Positions 16,036-29,100 of a stretch of DNA of 64,000 nucleotides are shown piece after piece. The stretch spans positions 2,682,501 to 2,746,500 of the forward strand of contig CM024191.1 in NCBI GenBank assembly GCA_013433145.1, read 5' to 3'. A program made the position numbers and the translations under genes. Positions within the stretch are counted from its first letter, which is position 1, and each line of letters opens with the position of its first letter. This DNA comes from Ascaris suum (taxonomy: Eukaryota; Nematoda; Chromadorea; Rhabditida; Ascarididae). The notes beneath the pieces are model-generated. The model worked only from the letters and a program-made list of their open reading frames with translations. It searched no databases and was not told the origin of the DNA.

Positions 16036-18139
16036 AGGTAGAGAGATAAGTATGCGAGCGAGAGTTTAAACGGACTTTCCGTTTTTTAAAAGTTATTGCA
16101 TAGCTTCAGATCTCTCTGATTTCGATCCGAGAATTTCGAAAGTGGGTTTAATTTTCCTGCACGACTCCAGAATCAAAAAGTTGCGGCGATCAGGCCGCAA
16201 GTTGCTTCCTTTTTTTTGGTCACATAAATAGAAGTTATATCCATAACTTATTCCTGCCTCTAATAGAGCCTTATGCGTGAAATTGTTGATGATATATATT
16301 AAAGTGCTGTTTATTATCGTTCTATACTTTCCAAACTTTCGGAATGAAAAAATTTTAAAAATGGTGTAATAAGTAAACCTCATAATGCCTGATATTTCTA
16401 CACGTACAATTTAAGTGGTTCTTAATCAGGTGCCCTTCGGGGTTATTATTCAAGAGGCCCTGCTGTTCAGGGAAAGTGAAGCAATTTTTTTGTGAATTGG
16501 CAATAGTAGACTCCTCTCTGAGATGCTTCTATTCAGAGCTGATGAATCTGAGCAGATAATGTATAAATGTGCATCATGCATGTTCCCCTATGTGATCGTA
16601 TATTCCTGAGTGTGAACCAGGAAGAGTCAGAACACAATATAAGGTACTGTGAAAAACGACGCGAGAATAAAGATATGCAGAAATATATGATTGGGATGGG
16701 TACCACAAGGCCTCCTACTTTTTCCGTACATCCAATGAAATTCGGAGAGGACTGAACCAGACCCTCCCACTCATTAGCCAAGATCCAGCTAGACGGAGCG
16801 ATTTTCATGAAGCGCGCAACACGATTAGATCCATTGTGCAACGGGGATAGGAGTTTGAAGTGGGCAATTTGATAAACAAACGAAGTTGCTCACCACACAT
16901 ATTTTTAGAGCTGCACGCCAAGAAGAACCCCGCAGACGTAATGGCCTTATAGCAATAGGCCTTCCTGCTTCCTAACCGCATGAGGTTAAAAATGCACTAA
17001 CTTTGCAATGTTACCTCTTACACATCGCTTACTCCATGAAGTGATAAAGTAGACTTCTGTAACTCAGCAACCGTCGTATTATGTATAGGTATTGGTTCCT
17101 TTCGGTAATTTATGCTCAGCCTTTTAACTTTCAATATAATTTTACCACAAGGTAAGAAAGAGGAAATTTTTTCCGTCGGGGCAAGGAATGCCGGATGCGC
17201 TGAGATTGTTGCCATTTTTTCTCCTGTCTTTAGAAATGGGGTATTTAAAGTAAGAGGTACCCTCTCTCGAAAGCGTTTCTGAACGCTTAGATCATATTTC
17301 GAATCGCAGTAAGTTCTCATAAAATCGACTCACTCACACAAATGCCTTCAAACTTGTTAAACCTTACATCAAAGCCAATATGAGGGATCGTTTCTTGCTG
17401 TGAGAGTATCATCGATAAGGATCGACGTTCCTTCTCTTCATCCTACTGCATCGACGAATTCATCATATTTTCTAACAACGCTGCGCCTATGATTGTTCTC
17501 AATGAGCATACGGAGCTCACCGTAAATTGACTTATGTTCATTTTATACGATTTGCGGTGCCAATTAATCCGTTATTGATCGGCTTTGAGTTTATGTTCGT
17601 CGCGTTTGAATGGGCGCATTATGGTTCAGTGTTTGATTATTTTCTTTACTCAACTTTTCACTTTATGACAATCTGGCATTTATTCAGTTATCCATACGAT
17701 GCGCGCCATTAATTGTGCTTGACGTACTCTAATAAAAAATCCTATCCCACATATGGTTGCTGTAACAAATTTATGAAGCCGTTATTCGACTGGGGCAGTT
17801 CATGAGGGTAAAACTATGTCGAATGTGCTGCGAGTTCAGTGAGTTTAGCAAGCTTTGAGGCTATATTCGACTTAGGCGTAAATGCAAGCCGTAATTGGTG
17901 TAACGTAGTGAAAGTAGAGTGGAATGCTCGTCATAATGACGTGAATAAGAACTGGCAGGTTGCGGCAACGGCAAGTATGCACTACGTTGTAAACCGACTT
18001 CAACAAGACGAAATATTTGTAACCTTTAACACAACATGTGACACGCCTGAACACCAACGGTGCAAAAAAAACGTTTCTTAATGACGAGCCTTCGCAAGTG
18101 GGCAGAAGGGGGAATGGAAGAGGGATGCTTCTTACCCTT

Positions 18140-18157
18140 CCCCCCCCCCCTCCCCCC
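18140..18157 (+). repeat. C homopolymer tract
   Basis: Eleven C, one T, six C, part of a GC-richer block at 18070-18250 that looks like a dispersed repeat. Confidence 0.9.
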
Positions 18158-20130
18158 ATCGCGTGCAAAATGTATGGGAGCCCTCCCCATGCTTCGGACA
18201 CGTGTGTACTCTCCCCTCACCAGAAAGTAAAGGCCTCTTGCAATTCGCAGTGAAGCCTCGTTCTTCCTTTTTCTAAAGCAGCAGCAGCGACAATTTGCGA
18301 CAATGAATATCAGCAAAGTAGTACTTCGAATCAATGTTGGAGCGGAGGTATGTCACGATTGCGATGTTGACGAACAACCAACGAGTATGAAGCATCGTTA
18401 ACGAAAGAGAGTATTTGAGGGCGCATGAATGAGTTAGGGTTGTAAAAATTCATACGAAATCTACCTTCTACATACAAGATATCGCGAGATATCAATTTTT
18501 ACATTTCAACCTTACGCATTAAGTATTGGGGAAAGTGCTATAATACAACTGAGAAATAACTGTTTATATGCAACAAGTGCCCAGTTACAGTGGCTTATTT
18601 CAAGAAGCCGTAAGGGGCACATTACCAAGCTACTGCACTGAAACGATTCCCTATACGATGAGAAGCGAGAAATTATGGGGGGTCATTCGTCATATGCGGC
18701 AAATCGCTGAAGATCAACGACAACTTTTTGACTCCACTAAAGCAGTAAGTTATGGGTAAGTGAACTACTGCAGAGTTGCAATAGCAGTTGAAAGTAGCTC
18801 AGCATATTACCCAAAAAGCTATACACATTAAATCACCTATTTATAAACCTGTCTCATTCCTTTCGTACCTGCCCAACGATCTTAGTTATACAGTAAATTT
18901 CCAAATGCAACTTCATATCCATGTCGTACAACAGTTCTGATCGCTGCCACTCGCCTTTGGAGAACAGTTCGATTAGAACCTTAAAAGCGGGTGAAAATAC
19001 TGGTATGAATCGACCGAGTCTCTAACTTATTAGATACGGAGATTTGGTGTGCGTACAAAAACCCTTAATCCCTTTTAAGAGTTGGTCTTGAGTGTGCTGT
19101 GAATTTGCAATTTTGAAAACTGAGAAACTTTGGATATTTTTCCTTATGAGGTTTCAGAAAATATGTTCGCGTATCCCATAAAAATTTGATAATTGCTGTC
19201 AAGTGTTGGTGACAGCTTGTCACAAATGTATTGTCAGCGTAATATTCCTAAAACACCGTGGAGAGAATATAAAAATGTCAGGTAGATTCAAAAATGCCTA
19301 TCAAGAAGGTGAGATAAATAGGACGAGCTGAGCGACGCTCATGAGGCCGATGTATTGTGAAGACAGCGCTTTGAAGAGAGTGAACAAGACCGGTTCTCAT
19401 TAGAGCAATTGTGCAGTTTTCTCAATGAGCATTTCTAAGAATGCAGATGTCATTTTGCCATCTCAATGAAGAAATATTCCAAGCAAAATGTTCTTTGATA
19501 CACAATTCATTATACCAAAATGCACTCGTCATATTGTTCATGTGCCTGCTTGCAACTTTTTGATTAGCCAAAATCCCAAAAACATGCTCCTAAATAATGT
19601 TTCCTCGGAGGTTTCCCATTAATTTAACAATGCAACTGGAAGGGACCAATTTACCTTGTGGTGTGCCGAAGAATTTTCCTAGAACAAATTCTGGAATGGG
19701 GTTTCGCAGTTGGGAGGAGGTTAATTAGTGTTAGGCAAATAATAGCTGGCGGAATTTTCTACCTACCCAGAATAAGAAGCGCTGCAAATAGATCGACAAA
19801 GGAGTCTATTGCATCGAACATATTGATGGCGCACTATCGTCTTGATTTATCGTTGATTCATCGTTCACAAAAGTTCGCGAATTCAGCAATATCTGTTCTT
19901 CCGATCCGCGACGCAGAAGTGCAGATTGATAGAAATATAACTTAAAACTACAAGAAAAAGCAGTTCATAAACATCAAAAGTTTTTTACACCAGGAGCGAG
20001 AAATTAGGGCCTGAGGATGCTGTGATATTTCCATACAATATGGAAGATTGAGAAGGCCACATTTAGAAAAAATCTTCTCGAAGATTTACCTAAATCTTTG
20101 CTACTGTTCAGCGCTACGATGAGGCCGAGT

Positions 20131-20252
20131 CTCGGATCAGGCCAAAGCCAAATCTGGTACGGTGCCAAATTTCATATGGGCCTGGAATCTTGGGTGCAGT
20201 CGAGTAGGGCCATCCAAGATTTGGTCCTCTTCGAGACCGAACTCCATCCGAG
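20131..20252. repeat. GC-richer palindromic element
   Basis: Nested inverted arms: CTCGGAT at 20131 with ATCCGAG at 20246, CCAAATCT at 20148 with AGATTTGG at 20217, and AATCTTGG at 20186 with CCAAGATT at 20214. The arms share a centre near 20190-20205, as expected of a MITE or foldback element. Both strands carry incidental open frames. Confidence 0.5.
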
Positions 20253-22675
20253 ATTGGCGCCCCGCCCATCATGTGGTTTTTATGGACTGCTGCGATCATT
20301 TTGCTATTAAAAATTACGGCCTCTTATTATTCAAAGAAAAGTGTCCCAGAAGTCTCGATTGCTCAAAACTCCTCAGTCTCAAGTCTATATAACGGCATTC
20401 ATTTCAGGAAAATACTTTTCTTTCTCATACAGGTCATGGATGATTTTTCTGGTTACACACAGCCCCTCCCCCTCCTCGTCGAAAATTTATGGAAATGTGA
20501 ACACCTAGCACCGTATTTCAGTATTTTAAAAAGAAACTTACTAAGCGGTATACAATACTTCTCGAAAAAATTGATGGATTACCATTACCTTTGAAAAGTC
20601 ATGGTTCAAGTGAATCATTTGATGATAGGCGTGTGATGATACTCATATGAAAGAACAAAAAAATCTTTACATCGTGTCGTTCACAATAACAGTGCAAATA
20701 ATATAAAGACCAATTTCGACGATACGTCGGTATTACATCAGATGAAAACACTGCAATGTGATGTTCATCCAAATGAACAATGACATTCTTAGTAACGATA
20801 CAAATTACCGTTACGGCAAATAAATTCCTCTCTCTGCTGTTTGCGATCCTTTGCAATAGTATAATTTTAGCTATTATAAGTAATCGCCATATATTTCAAG
20901 ATTATTCTACGTCGTTCAAAAAATTTCAATTTTTCTCATTTAAAAAAACGACCAAAATCATGCGAATAATTTCAGTAATTTCTCCTGAAAATCTCTATAA
21001 TCTCCATTTCAATTCGGCTACCCTCTTTCAATTCGGTTATCGATTACCTATATTTTCATTGCGCAATGCGCAATGAGCATCGATACAATGAAAAATAGGA
21101 ATGTGAACAATACAAAAAAACGGTGTTATACAACGATTGAAAAAAAAAAACAAAAAAAAAAACGGTTGAATTGATTAAATTTGGAGAAACAAATATATTA
21201 ACAGTTCATATTGCATACTGAGCATTATTTTGAATATATTCAATAACGCAGATGACCATATACTTATTGCTGATTGTTTCAATATTACCTCAACTTATCA
21301 ATCCATTCATCATTTCTATAGGCGGAATATTAGGTTTCATTGCACCATTCTCCATGAACTATACCGGTGGAATAGGTGGAATAGGTTCTCCTTTTCGGTT
21401 ACTTTGAAAACTTCACCAAAATCGTCTTGCAAAATTTAATGAAGAAATTTCTAAAGAAATTTTTCACTGTGAAATTCCCAATCGATTTATATCTCATCCG
21501 ATTCGGTTTATCGTTGGTCACTCATGTTTTTTCTAAAGCTTATTGCGCTTTCAAGAAACTTGAAAAAGGGTACTATCGGTTACTGATCTTATCCAATTTC
21601 TTCATTAATCTCTGTTTCCGGTCAAACAATGAAACCTAAAGTGGAATTATTGCGTATTGTGTGGCAATTTCCCCAGTAAGAAATTTTATACGAGATAAAG
21701 CGCCAATAATTCATGTTCACTCAATGTATGTGAAAAATACTGACGAAAAAAAAAGTTTTCTTAAAGAAACGATCGATAAGTTCGGTAATAGAGAAAATGA
21801 GCAAGTTGTTTGTTATGCGTAATGAAAAAAATTCATCCCCTGATGTGTAGCACACTTTCACAACTATAGCGTTATCACTTTGCACAACAGTTAAAGCACT
21901 GTATAGCAGAGGCAGGGCGCATCAACTACTAGCGGTAATATACAATGTATTTTGTTATGTCATCACAAGTGCATCTCTAAAACGAGGCTCAATACACCCC
22001 TTAAATAGCCAGAATATTTTCGACGATAGTGAACTTTCCGAGTGGAAAAATCATGATGGCGATGGATAAGAGCGTTTTGAAATCGCCTCATAATAGCGTC
22101 TCTTGAGTTTCACTGCTAAACACAATTCGTAGTGTTTCACTGATACGACGTATAGATGGCATGCGGCGAGTTGATGAAGCTATGCTGGAAAAAAAAAACC
22201 AACTTTCTTAAACCGTAGTTCTAAGAGCTTCTAAAAACGTATTACATTTGTTACATTATTTTAAATTGGAATATTTGAACTTGAAATTCAGAAAATATTC
22301 CAACGAAAAAATTCAGGCTAGAACTTGATGTAAGTATGAATGCGTTCTTGATTTTCAACACTTCCGATGAGTTTCTTCTTTATTTTAGGAAGACTTTTTT
22401 TTAACAAAAGTACTGCTCTCTACCCGATCCATATGAATTTCTTTTTGTAACTGATGGAGGGCAATTACGTATATTCCCCATTGTAAGGGGACAGTTACAC
22501 GATTACGATAAACTATGACTGAAGAACGAGTGCATTTGAAAGTAAAAAAGAAGTTTCAAAAGAGAACGAAAGTATATTTTGTGTATTCTAAGTGGGTATC
22601 GATATGTGATAAGAAAATTTTCAGCTTATTTCTATTTTTTGACCTAACCATAAAACTACAACAATAAAAAAAACT

Positions 22676-22681
22676 TTTATT
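22676..22681 (-). terminator. Candidate DGK poly(A) signal
   Basis: AATAAA on the minus strand, about 310 nt past the proposed DGK stop. The distance fits a nematode 3' UTR. In an AT-rich region the hexamer could also be chance. Confidence 0.4.
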
Positions 22682-22990
22682 CGCCTTAGCGGTATGGCGG
22701 CGATTTCGAGAAATATCGATAAGATAAAAAAGAGCAAAAAACGGGAAAGTTTTTCAACACATGTGACTGGTTGGAGGTATCCTGAATTTTTCACTAACTC
22801 GTTGCGAAACTGAGAATTACGGAGCTCCCTTCATAACTGATATCTGCAGCGTTTTTGAAATCGCACTTATCCTCTTCCTTCCACCCAACAGGGAGTGCCC
22901 GTAACACATTTGCCAATATCAGTTCCAATGCAGCCTCAGTTTTATAGCTAACAGGTTGTGTTTAGCTTTTTTTTCAAGACCCAAACAACT

Positions 22991-23151
22991 CTATTCTAAC
23001 TTTGGACTGAAGACAAGATCGGAGACGATAGCGGACGATCGTGAGCTAAGCGAAGGGAATCGTTCATCCAATACCATTAGACATTCGTCAAGATTGCAGA
23101 TATCTGATACGGAATGCAGATGCTCCTGGTTGGTTGAGATTCTGAACGTAC
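22991..23151 (-). CDS. dgk-5: DGK exon 18: [10 protein letters not shown] segment and proposed C-terminus
   Basis: It encodes [20 protein letters not shown] and [11 protein letters not shown], aligning with vertebrate zeta [20 protein letters not shown] and YILDPEL, then a Ser-rich end and SPKLE before TAG at 22991-22993. The acceptor is either GAAG|GTACG (start 23151) or TTCAG|AATC (start 23141); each pairs in frame with one of the exon 17 donors. A possible donor AAA|GTTAGA overlaps the last codons, so further exons cannot be excluded. No ankyrin exon was recognised downstream. Confidence 0.85.
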
Positions 23152-26100
23152 CTTCTTCTGCGTTCGTCACATCTGCAACTTCATGCAACCTCTTTCTTAA
23201 TAACGTTCGCATGCAAATAATTTTCCTACCCTACCATTTACACCTTGCAAAGGTGCTCCCACCTCCACAGATAGCAACACCTCCAATTAACTGCTAATCG
23301 AAAAGTCTTAAGGTGAGAAAAATGACAATAATCCAGCTAATATTCAACAGTCCCATGCTTATGCCAATACTTATGCTATATTTAAAGTTCAGTGATGTTT
23401 TGCTTCCTCTATCCTCAGTCAACACATAAAACATTGGATTGCCCGCTTTTTGAGCGGACCTGCTCTGCTCCGGCGAGTGTCACGCACCGTCAGATGACTG
23501 TTAGAGAAATGTTCCATTAGAAACTGGCTACAGCCTCTCATCGACCCTTTCCATTTCCTCTTCCCCATTCCCCACCCCCCACCTCTCGCCCCACTCCGCG
23601 CTTCTTCTTCACTCTTTCGCTCTTTAGTGAAATTTTTTCCCACTTTCGTTTTTGTATCCTTGAACCACAAGCAGAACATGAAATAATCAAAAAGGAAACG
23701 CACAATCGAGGAACTTCCAGTCTTCACTGGGCTCGTAAGGTAGATGTGGGTGCTCACGCAGCAGTTTTTGTATCTGTTGGCGAGCCGAGTCGAGCTCTGT
23801 TTCCGCTTCCACATTTATCACACCGATTTCGAATGCTAAAGGTTTGATGCAAGGTTTGATGCAACTGCAATATTCATATCCACAAATTTCGAGAAACGAC
23901 AGGCACTGCTTTTGATTCTGCGCATATTTCGGCTGTTTTCCGTTGCTTGTTTTCAATTTGTGCCAAAATCTTTTAGCGACCATCAACTCGCTCAAATCGA
24001 AGAGTCACACTTCCCAAGTCAATTTTTCTACCTCCACCGCTAGTCTAGTCGTTCCCGTGAGAGGTCTTTGCAGCTTAAATCCTCTACCTTCCTCCCACCT
24101 TCTCAAGAATCTTTCAATTGCTTGTCTTCGAACAGCATTTCAAAGCAAACTTCTGGACGATCGCGGTAGAGGAAAGCAATGATGAATTTCTATGCTGCCA
24201 GGGAAGGCATTAGCAATTAATTGCGCGGAATCTTTTATGAAAGTCAGGAAAAGCGCAGCCAAATCCAGACGATAGAGTAACTCGTATGTGACTCTGTAAG
24301 CAGGCATTCCCAAGAAATTCTTTGTTGTAATGACCGTTAAAAGATGATAAAATGCCAGAAGGCCAAATGTGCAAAGTGGGAGGATGCTATGCCTCGCCTT
24401 ACTAGAATCGCCTGACCTGGAAATTGCTCAATTGCCAATAGACTACTGGGTTTTTCAAATCTTCTTCGAAAATCGTTTTTCTTGTGGAGTAAGTAATGTT
24501 TGCAATACATTTCGCAGTAATACCACAATAATAATGCATTAACAACACAAACAACGTTTCATACAACCATGCATAAATTATATGTTGGCCTCTTTAAGAA
24601 CAAAATACGAAACGATTTTTGAGGCACTGAGGAAGCAAAAGTAATGGCGCGATATCCGCAGTACGATTTTTCGCGATTTTTTTTGGCGAATGAGGTAAGA
24701 TGAGTTTTTGAAGCATTTTAATAATCCCCAGAAATGTAAGCCTTAGTGATTTATGTAACTACTTTATACGACAAGGCCAACGAAGCGAGCCCACAGTGTT
24801 GAAGATAAGATGAATGAAGCAAGTTGATAATTTTAAAGCTACAGTGTGAAATATGCGGATAGATTTTAAGCTAATATAAGCAAATTCAGCCGAAGATTTT
24901 CCATGGCAAAGTTAGCGAGACAAGCCAAGAATTATTTCGTTGAGTAGAATGAAAACAGCCAAAAATTTCTCAGGCAAGCTAGATAACTCGCGTTCGCCAA
25001 GGATTTCTGGTTCTTCTCTATTCTTCTTGGTTACTCTGCCACCCAGCTGGATCCAAATGCAGTCCCCATTTTTTTTTGCTACCTAATAATGGGCTTATTG
25101 TGATGAAAAAGTTATTCGAAAGCATCGACGCATACATAACGATACAGTGTTTGTTCGAAGAAAATAATAAAACACCCTATGGAGACGCAGACATAGGTGA
25201 TTTTAAGAATGTAAAATAGACGTGCTTTATGAATCCAGAAGTCTAGCAAAAGCACAAGATGAAAGAATCAGCTTATTTGCTAGTGTATATATTTGCATAC
25301 TTCACAGTACCGACCTATCAGTGTATTCTTTTTCTTGTAAAGTTTCGTACTTCGTACGTTTTCTTCTTCAACATTGTGACCAGTACCTTTCAAATCGCCC
25401 ACTGACTGTTTCTACGATCTTCTGAATTTTATGACTGTGTCGCATCCAAAAGATACGCATAATGGGATGCGAATTTGTAAGAGATTTTTATGAACGTAGT
25501 AGGCCAAAAAATAAGAAAGTATTGCGATTTCGGTCATTTTATTTTCTCGTGGTTAATCTAAAAATGATTGTAATTTATGGTAAAATCAACTCTCTGGTCG
25601 AAGCATATCGACATTTGTCATTGGAACCTTTGAAGAGATCCGAATTGGGGTTTTTGTACATCATCTATTTGGCCAAGCTACTTTAAGCGACAGAACAGGC
25701 CCTCGCTAGCTTAATCGATTAAATAATGCATCTGAAAAGAAAATGGTCGCAGTTTTGGTACTACCTTAAAGAAAAAGTCCTCATTCGCCATGGAGGAATG
25801 ATTTTCACCTCGCCTGATTTTTCAAATGTTTCTCTATTTAATTTGTTCACCGCCTTCTCACGGCGATTGTTTTGCTTGAAGTGATCGTAATAAAAAGAGC
25901 ATAAGTGCGTTTTCGATTGCTACAACTTATCGTCAGCTATTTCAAAAAAAAAAAACGATGCGGTCCTTAATAAATGAAAAGCTGAAGTGATCTTTCTTGA
26001 ACTTGACGTGAAATTTCAAAGATGATCAGATAAAATCATCGCGAATTTGCTTAGAAACATCTTATTAAATCATCACTTTTTTTTTCGTTTTTTATAATCG

Positions 26101-29100
26101 TTTGTACTGCTCATAGCATACTCACGTATACAAATCCCTCTTTAGCCAAATTCAATAGCATCCACGAATCAACGACTACGACTACAACGACAAGAGATAT
26201 GATACACAAACCAGTATCTTTGAGTCGTTCGAATGCATCTCTATAGGTGTCATAGTCATGGCGACCGACCACTATAACTGGCATTTGTATAATAAGTGAA
26301 GTTGACGCCACTTGAATGTTAGTCAAAGACTTCATTGGTTTAATAGCTCTACGAGCAGCCGATGGCGTATTCAACACTTTTTTCTCACGACGCAACATCG
26401 GCACCTGAAAAATGGTACTTTAAGCATTCAAGCGTGTTGATAATTATACGTAATTATCAGCCGAAATCGAAAACGCATAAAGGTTTGATAATTTGTTGAT
26501 GTAGTCATAGGTTTAGCCCAAATAAGTGCTAAATGATGGTACCGCTACGATATTGACAGCAGTGAGCAGCAACGATAAGAGTGGCTTCATTTTTTGTATC
26601 AGCTCGGAAGCACGAATTCAATTCAAGCAGCTGTCGTCAGCTCACCACTTAGCCAACCAGAACTTATGCCCTAAAAGAATGGAATTTGATATCTGTGAGC
26701 TTTCAGAAAAGAACAACTGCATAAGTATCAAATCGGCCTCATGAATTCAATTGACTTGTGAATTGATTGTTCAGAAAATTGAAGGACGCATAGCATCTTT
26801 ATATTTCTGATGAGTTTCATTATCGATTCATTAGTGAATTTACGAATATAATCCTATGATATAAAGATAAATAAAATGCGAGGTCAGTTTGATTAATGGA
26901 AGAATGCTAAAAGCGCTTTCTCGATTTTTGCGTAATGAAAACAAGTGTTTAAAATTGGATCGTTCTCAAATAAGCAATGAAAAACATCGAAAATTTTATT
27001 TGCGACTTTAGATAAGAAGTTCAGCGCAACATAGCACAAAATGTAAATAGTTTTCTTGTAATCGTCGTTGGAGTAGTCAAAGCATCAATGAAAAAGTCTT
27101 ATACATATCGTAGTTAGAAAGCATTGCCATATGCTTTAACGAATACAAGATTAGTAAATATATAAGTTCAGATGTAACAACGCGCCTGCATATCACGCCC
27201 CTTTGGTATATGCGTTTAGTGGGCACTTTACATATGTTGGCTCGTTGATGAGTTTGAGTTTGAAGTTCTTCGTGAAACAATCGTCATGAATTCATCAACA
27301 TATGAAGTAGGTAATCATCAGGTCGGATTTGAATTGCTAGAATCCCAAACGCTTTGACGATTGCTCCAACCACATTGCGAACTCCTTGTTGGGGAATAAA
27401 GCAAAAGAAGCATGGTTTGCAATTTGTGCAACTAATATTTATTCGTAACGCACATACTCGCCCCCTCCCCTGCCCGGTTGTCCAAGCTGTTGTGCAGTTC
27501 GAAGTTTTCAGCATTTCTGTTTATACAGTAAGAAGAAAGGAACTGAAACTTTTTTGCTGTTTTGAAGAATTTGTGGCAAAAAAGGCTGTCATTATAGGAT
27601 AGCTGATCACACGACATCTGAGGAAAAAACGAAAGATGACATATGAACACATGAGGTGATAGATGCCTTTTGATGTACAAATAGGAGAATTAAGATCTGC
27701 TGCTTATATCTTTAAGAAACACATGCAGTGGAGTACTCGCTGTCCTACGAGCAGTGAATTTTCGTTGAGCATTATATAGACTGACGAATTGGGTTCGGGA
27801 CCCTCAACAAGGAGTTAAACAGGAAGAATATCTAAGTTCTCTAAAAGACGCGTTAAATCAACTCCACAGCAAGAACTTTCTCACCAGTACTTACAAATTT
27901 TAAATGGTAGTAACCATGCAGGAAAATTTCTTTGAAGGTTTATGAAAAGAAGCTTACGGAGAGACAACGTTAACGTTACTATGATTACCTTACTATGAAA
28001 TTTGATAGCAATGACAGAAGGAGCGAGAAGGCACGGTTCCCCATCGACCTGCATCGGAATCGCTTTGCTCGTACTTATGTTTACATGTGAACATTGAGCG
28101 ATGCGTTCACCTCTGCCACCCATTTGAAGTGCAGCCTATAAGAAATCACGTTTCTCCTCTATCATACATAGAGTCGCTTCGAAAAAAGTAAATATAAAAT
28201 AGAAGCTTCGTTCATAGGTGCATTATGAATTCCTTCGAGAAGCAGGAAAGTTCGTGGTTGCATCTTGCATGGACAATCGTAAATTTCACTCCGTTAGTCA
28301 CTGCTTTAAAAAAACGTGAACGTAGGAAAGGAGAGGAATCTCCGAGGATATTTGTCGCACCACACAAAGGACAAAAAGTGATATGCATCGGAATAGTGGA
28401 ATAAATGAAAAAAATGGTGAAAATACCATAGATAAATAATCTAGAGGCGCTGTATTGCGAAGTTTGGTGCATGACTACTATGGTTCACCGGTCAAATTTC
28501 GAATTGCGTTAGCTTAAATCTTCAAATCAGCATGCATTTTCTAAAGTTGATGTCCTAGCTTTAAAAAAAATTGCAAATATTTAAGCCAGCAATCAGTTAG
28601 GTCGCATTTGCTAAACATCAAGCGGGAAAAGAGTTCTTCGAAAATGTATGAAAGGTTAGTCCGATTAAAATATAAATGTACTAATGTACATATTATTTTC
28701 ATCAATAATTCAAGCTCATTAATATGCCAGAAGTAGTGTAAAAATTACTGGATAAATAGCCAGTAATTTTGGATATGACGTGAATACAGAAACTCTGCCT
28801 CCCTCCATGCATCCCTTGATTCAGTGGTCAGGATTTCAATTTGAAACATTTTGGATTATTGCTGACGGGACGAATTCCTCAAAAATCACACCATTCACTA
28901 AGTACAGGAATGATTCATTCTCGTATAATGCACGCTTGAAAATCTAATCCCTGCAACTCCGTTCCCCCAATGTAGCAATGTGAAATCCGTGGTCTCACTC
29001 GAGCATTTTTTTTATTGACGACCCCAAAGATTTTCCGGAAGAGAATTGATTTAAACTCAATTTTTTAAAAATTGTTACCACAATTCAATGAGGAAATATT

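Larger units (their letters stand above)
16036..22675. other. No gene recognised
   Basis: Contains the palindromic element at 20.1 kb and the poly-C repeat at 18.1 kb. 20.8-22.8 kb is very AT-rich. I looked here on the minus strand for DGK ankyrin-repeat exons and saw none. Confidence 0.55.

Noticed and set aside
16533..16841. APSSWILANEW reading resembling the DGK PPSWIV segment
   Set aside because: Match limited to four residues in a frame without other C1 or kinase features.
26111..26211. Longer DGK exon 16 running through a valine-rich stretch to GTGAGT
   Set aside because: Its phase does not fit exon 17, and the family alignment continues perfectly from the ACTG|GTTTGT donor instead.
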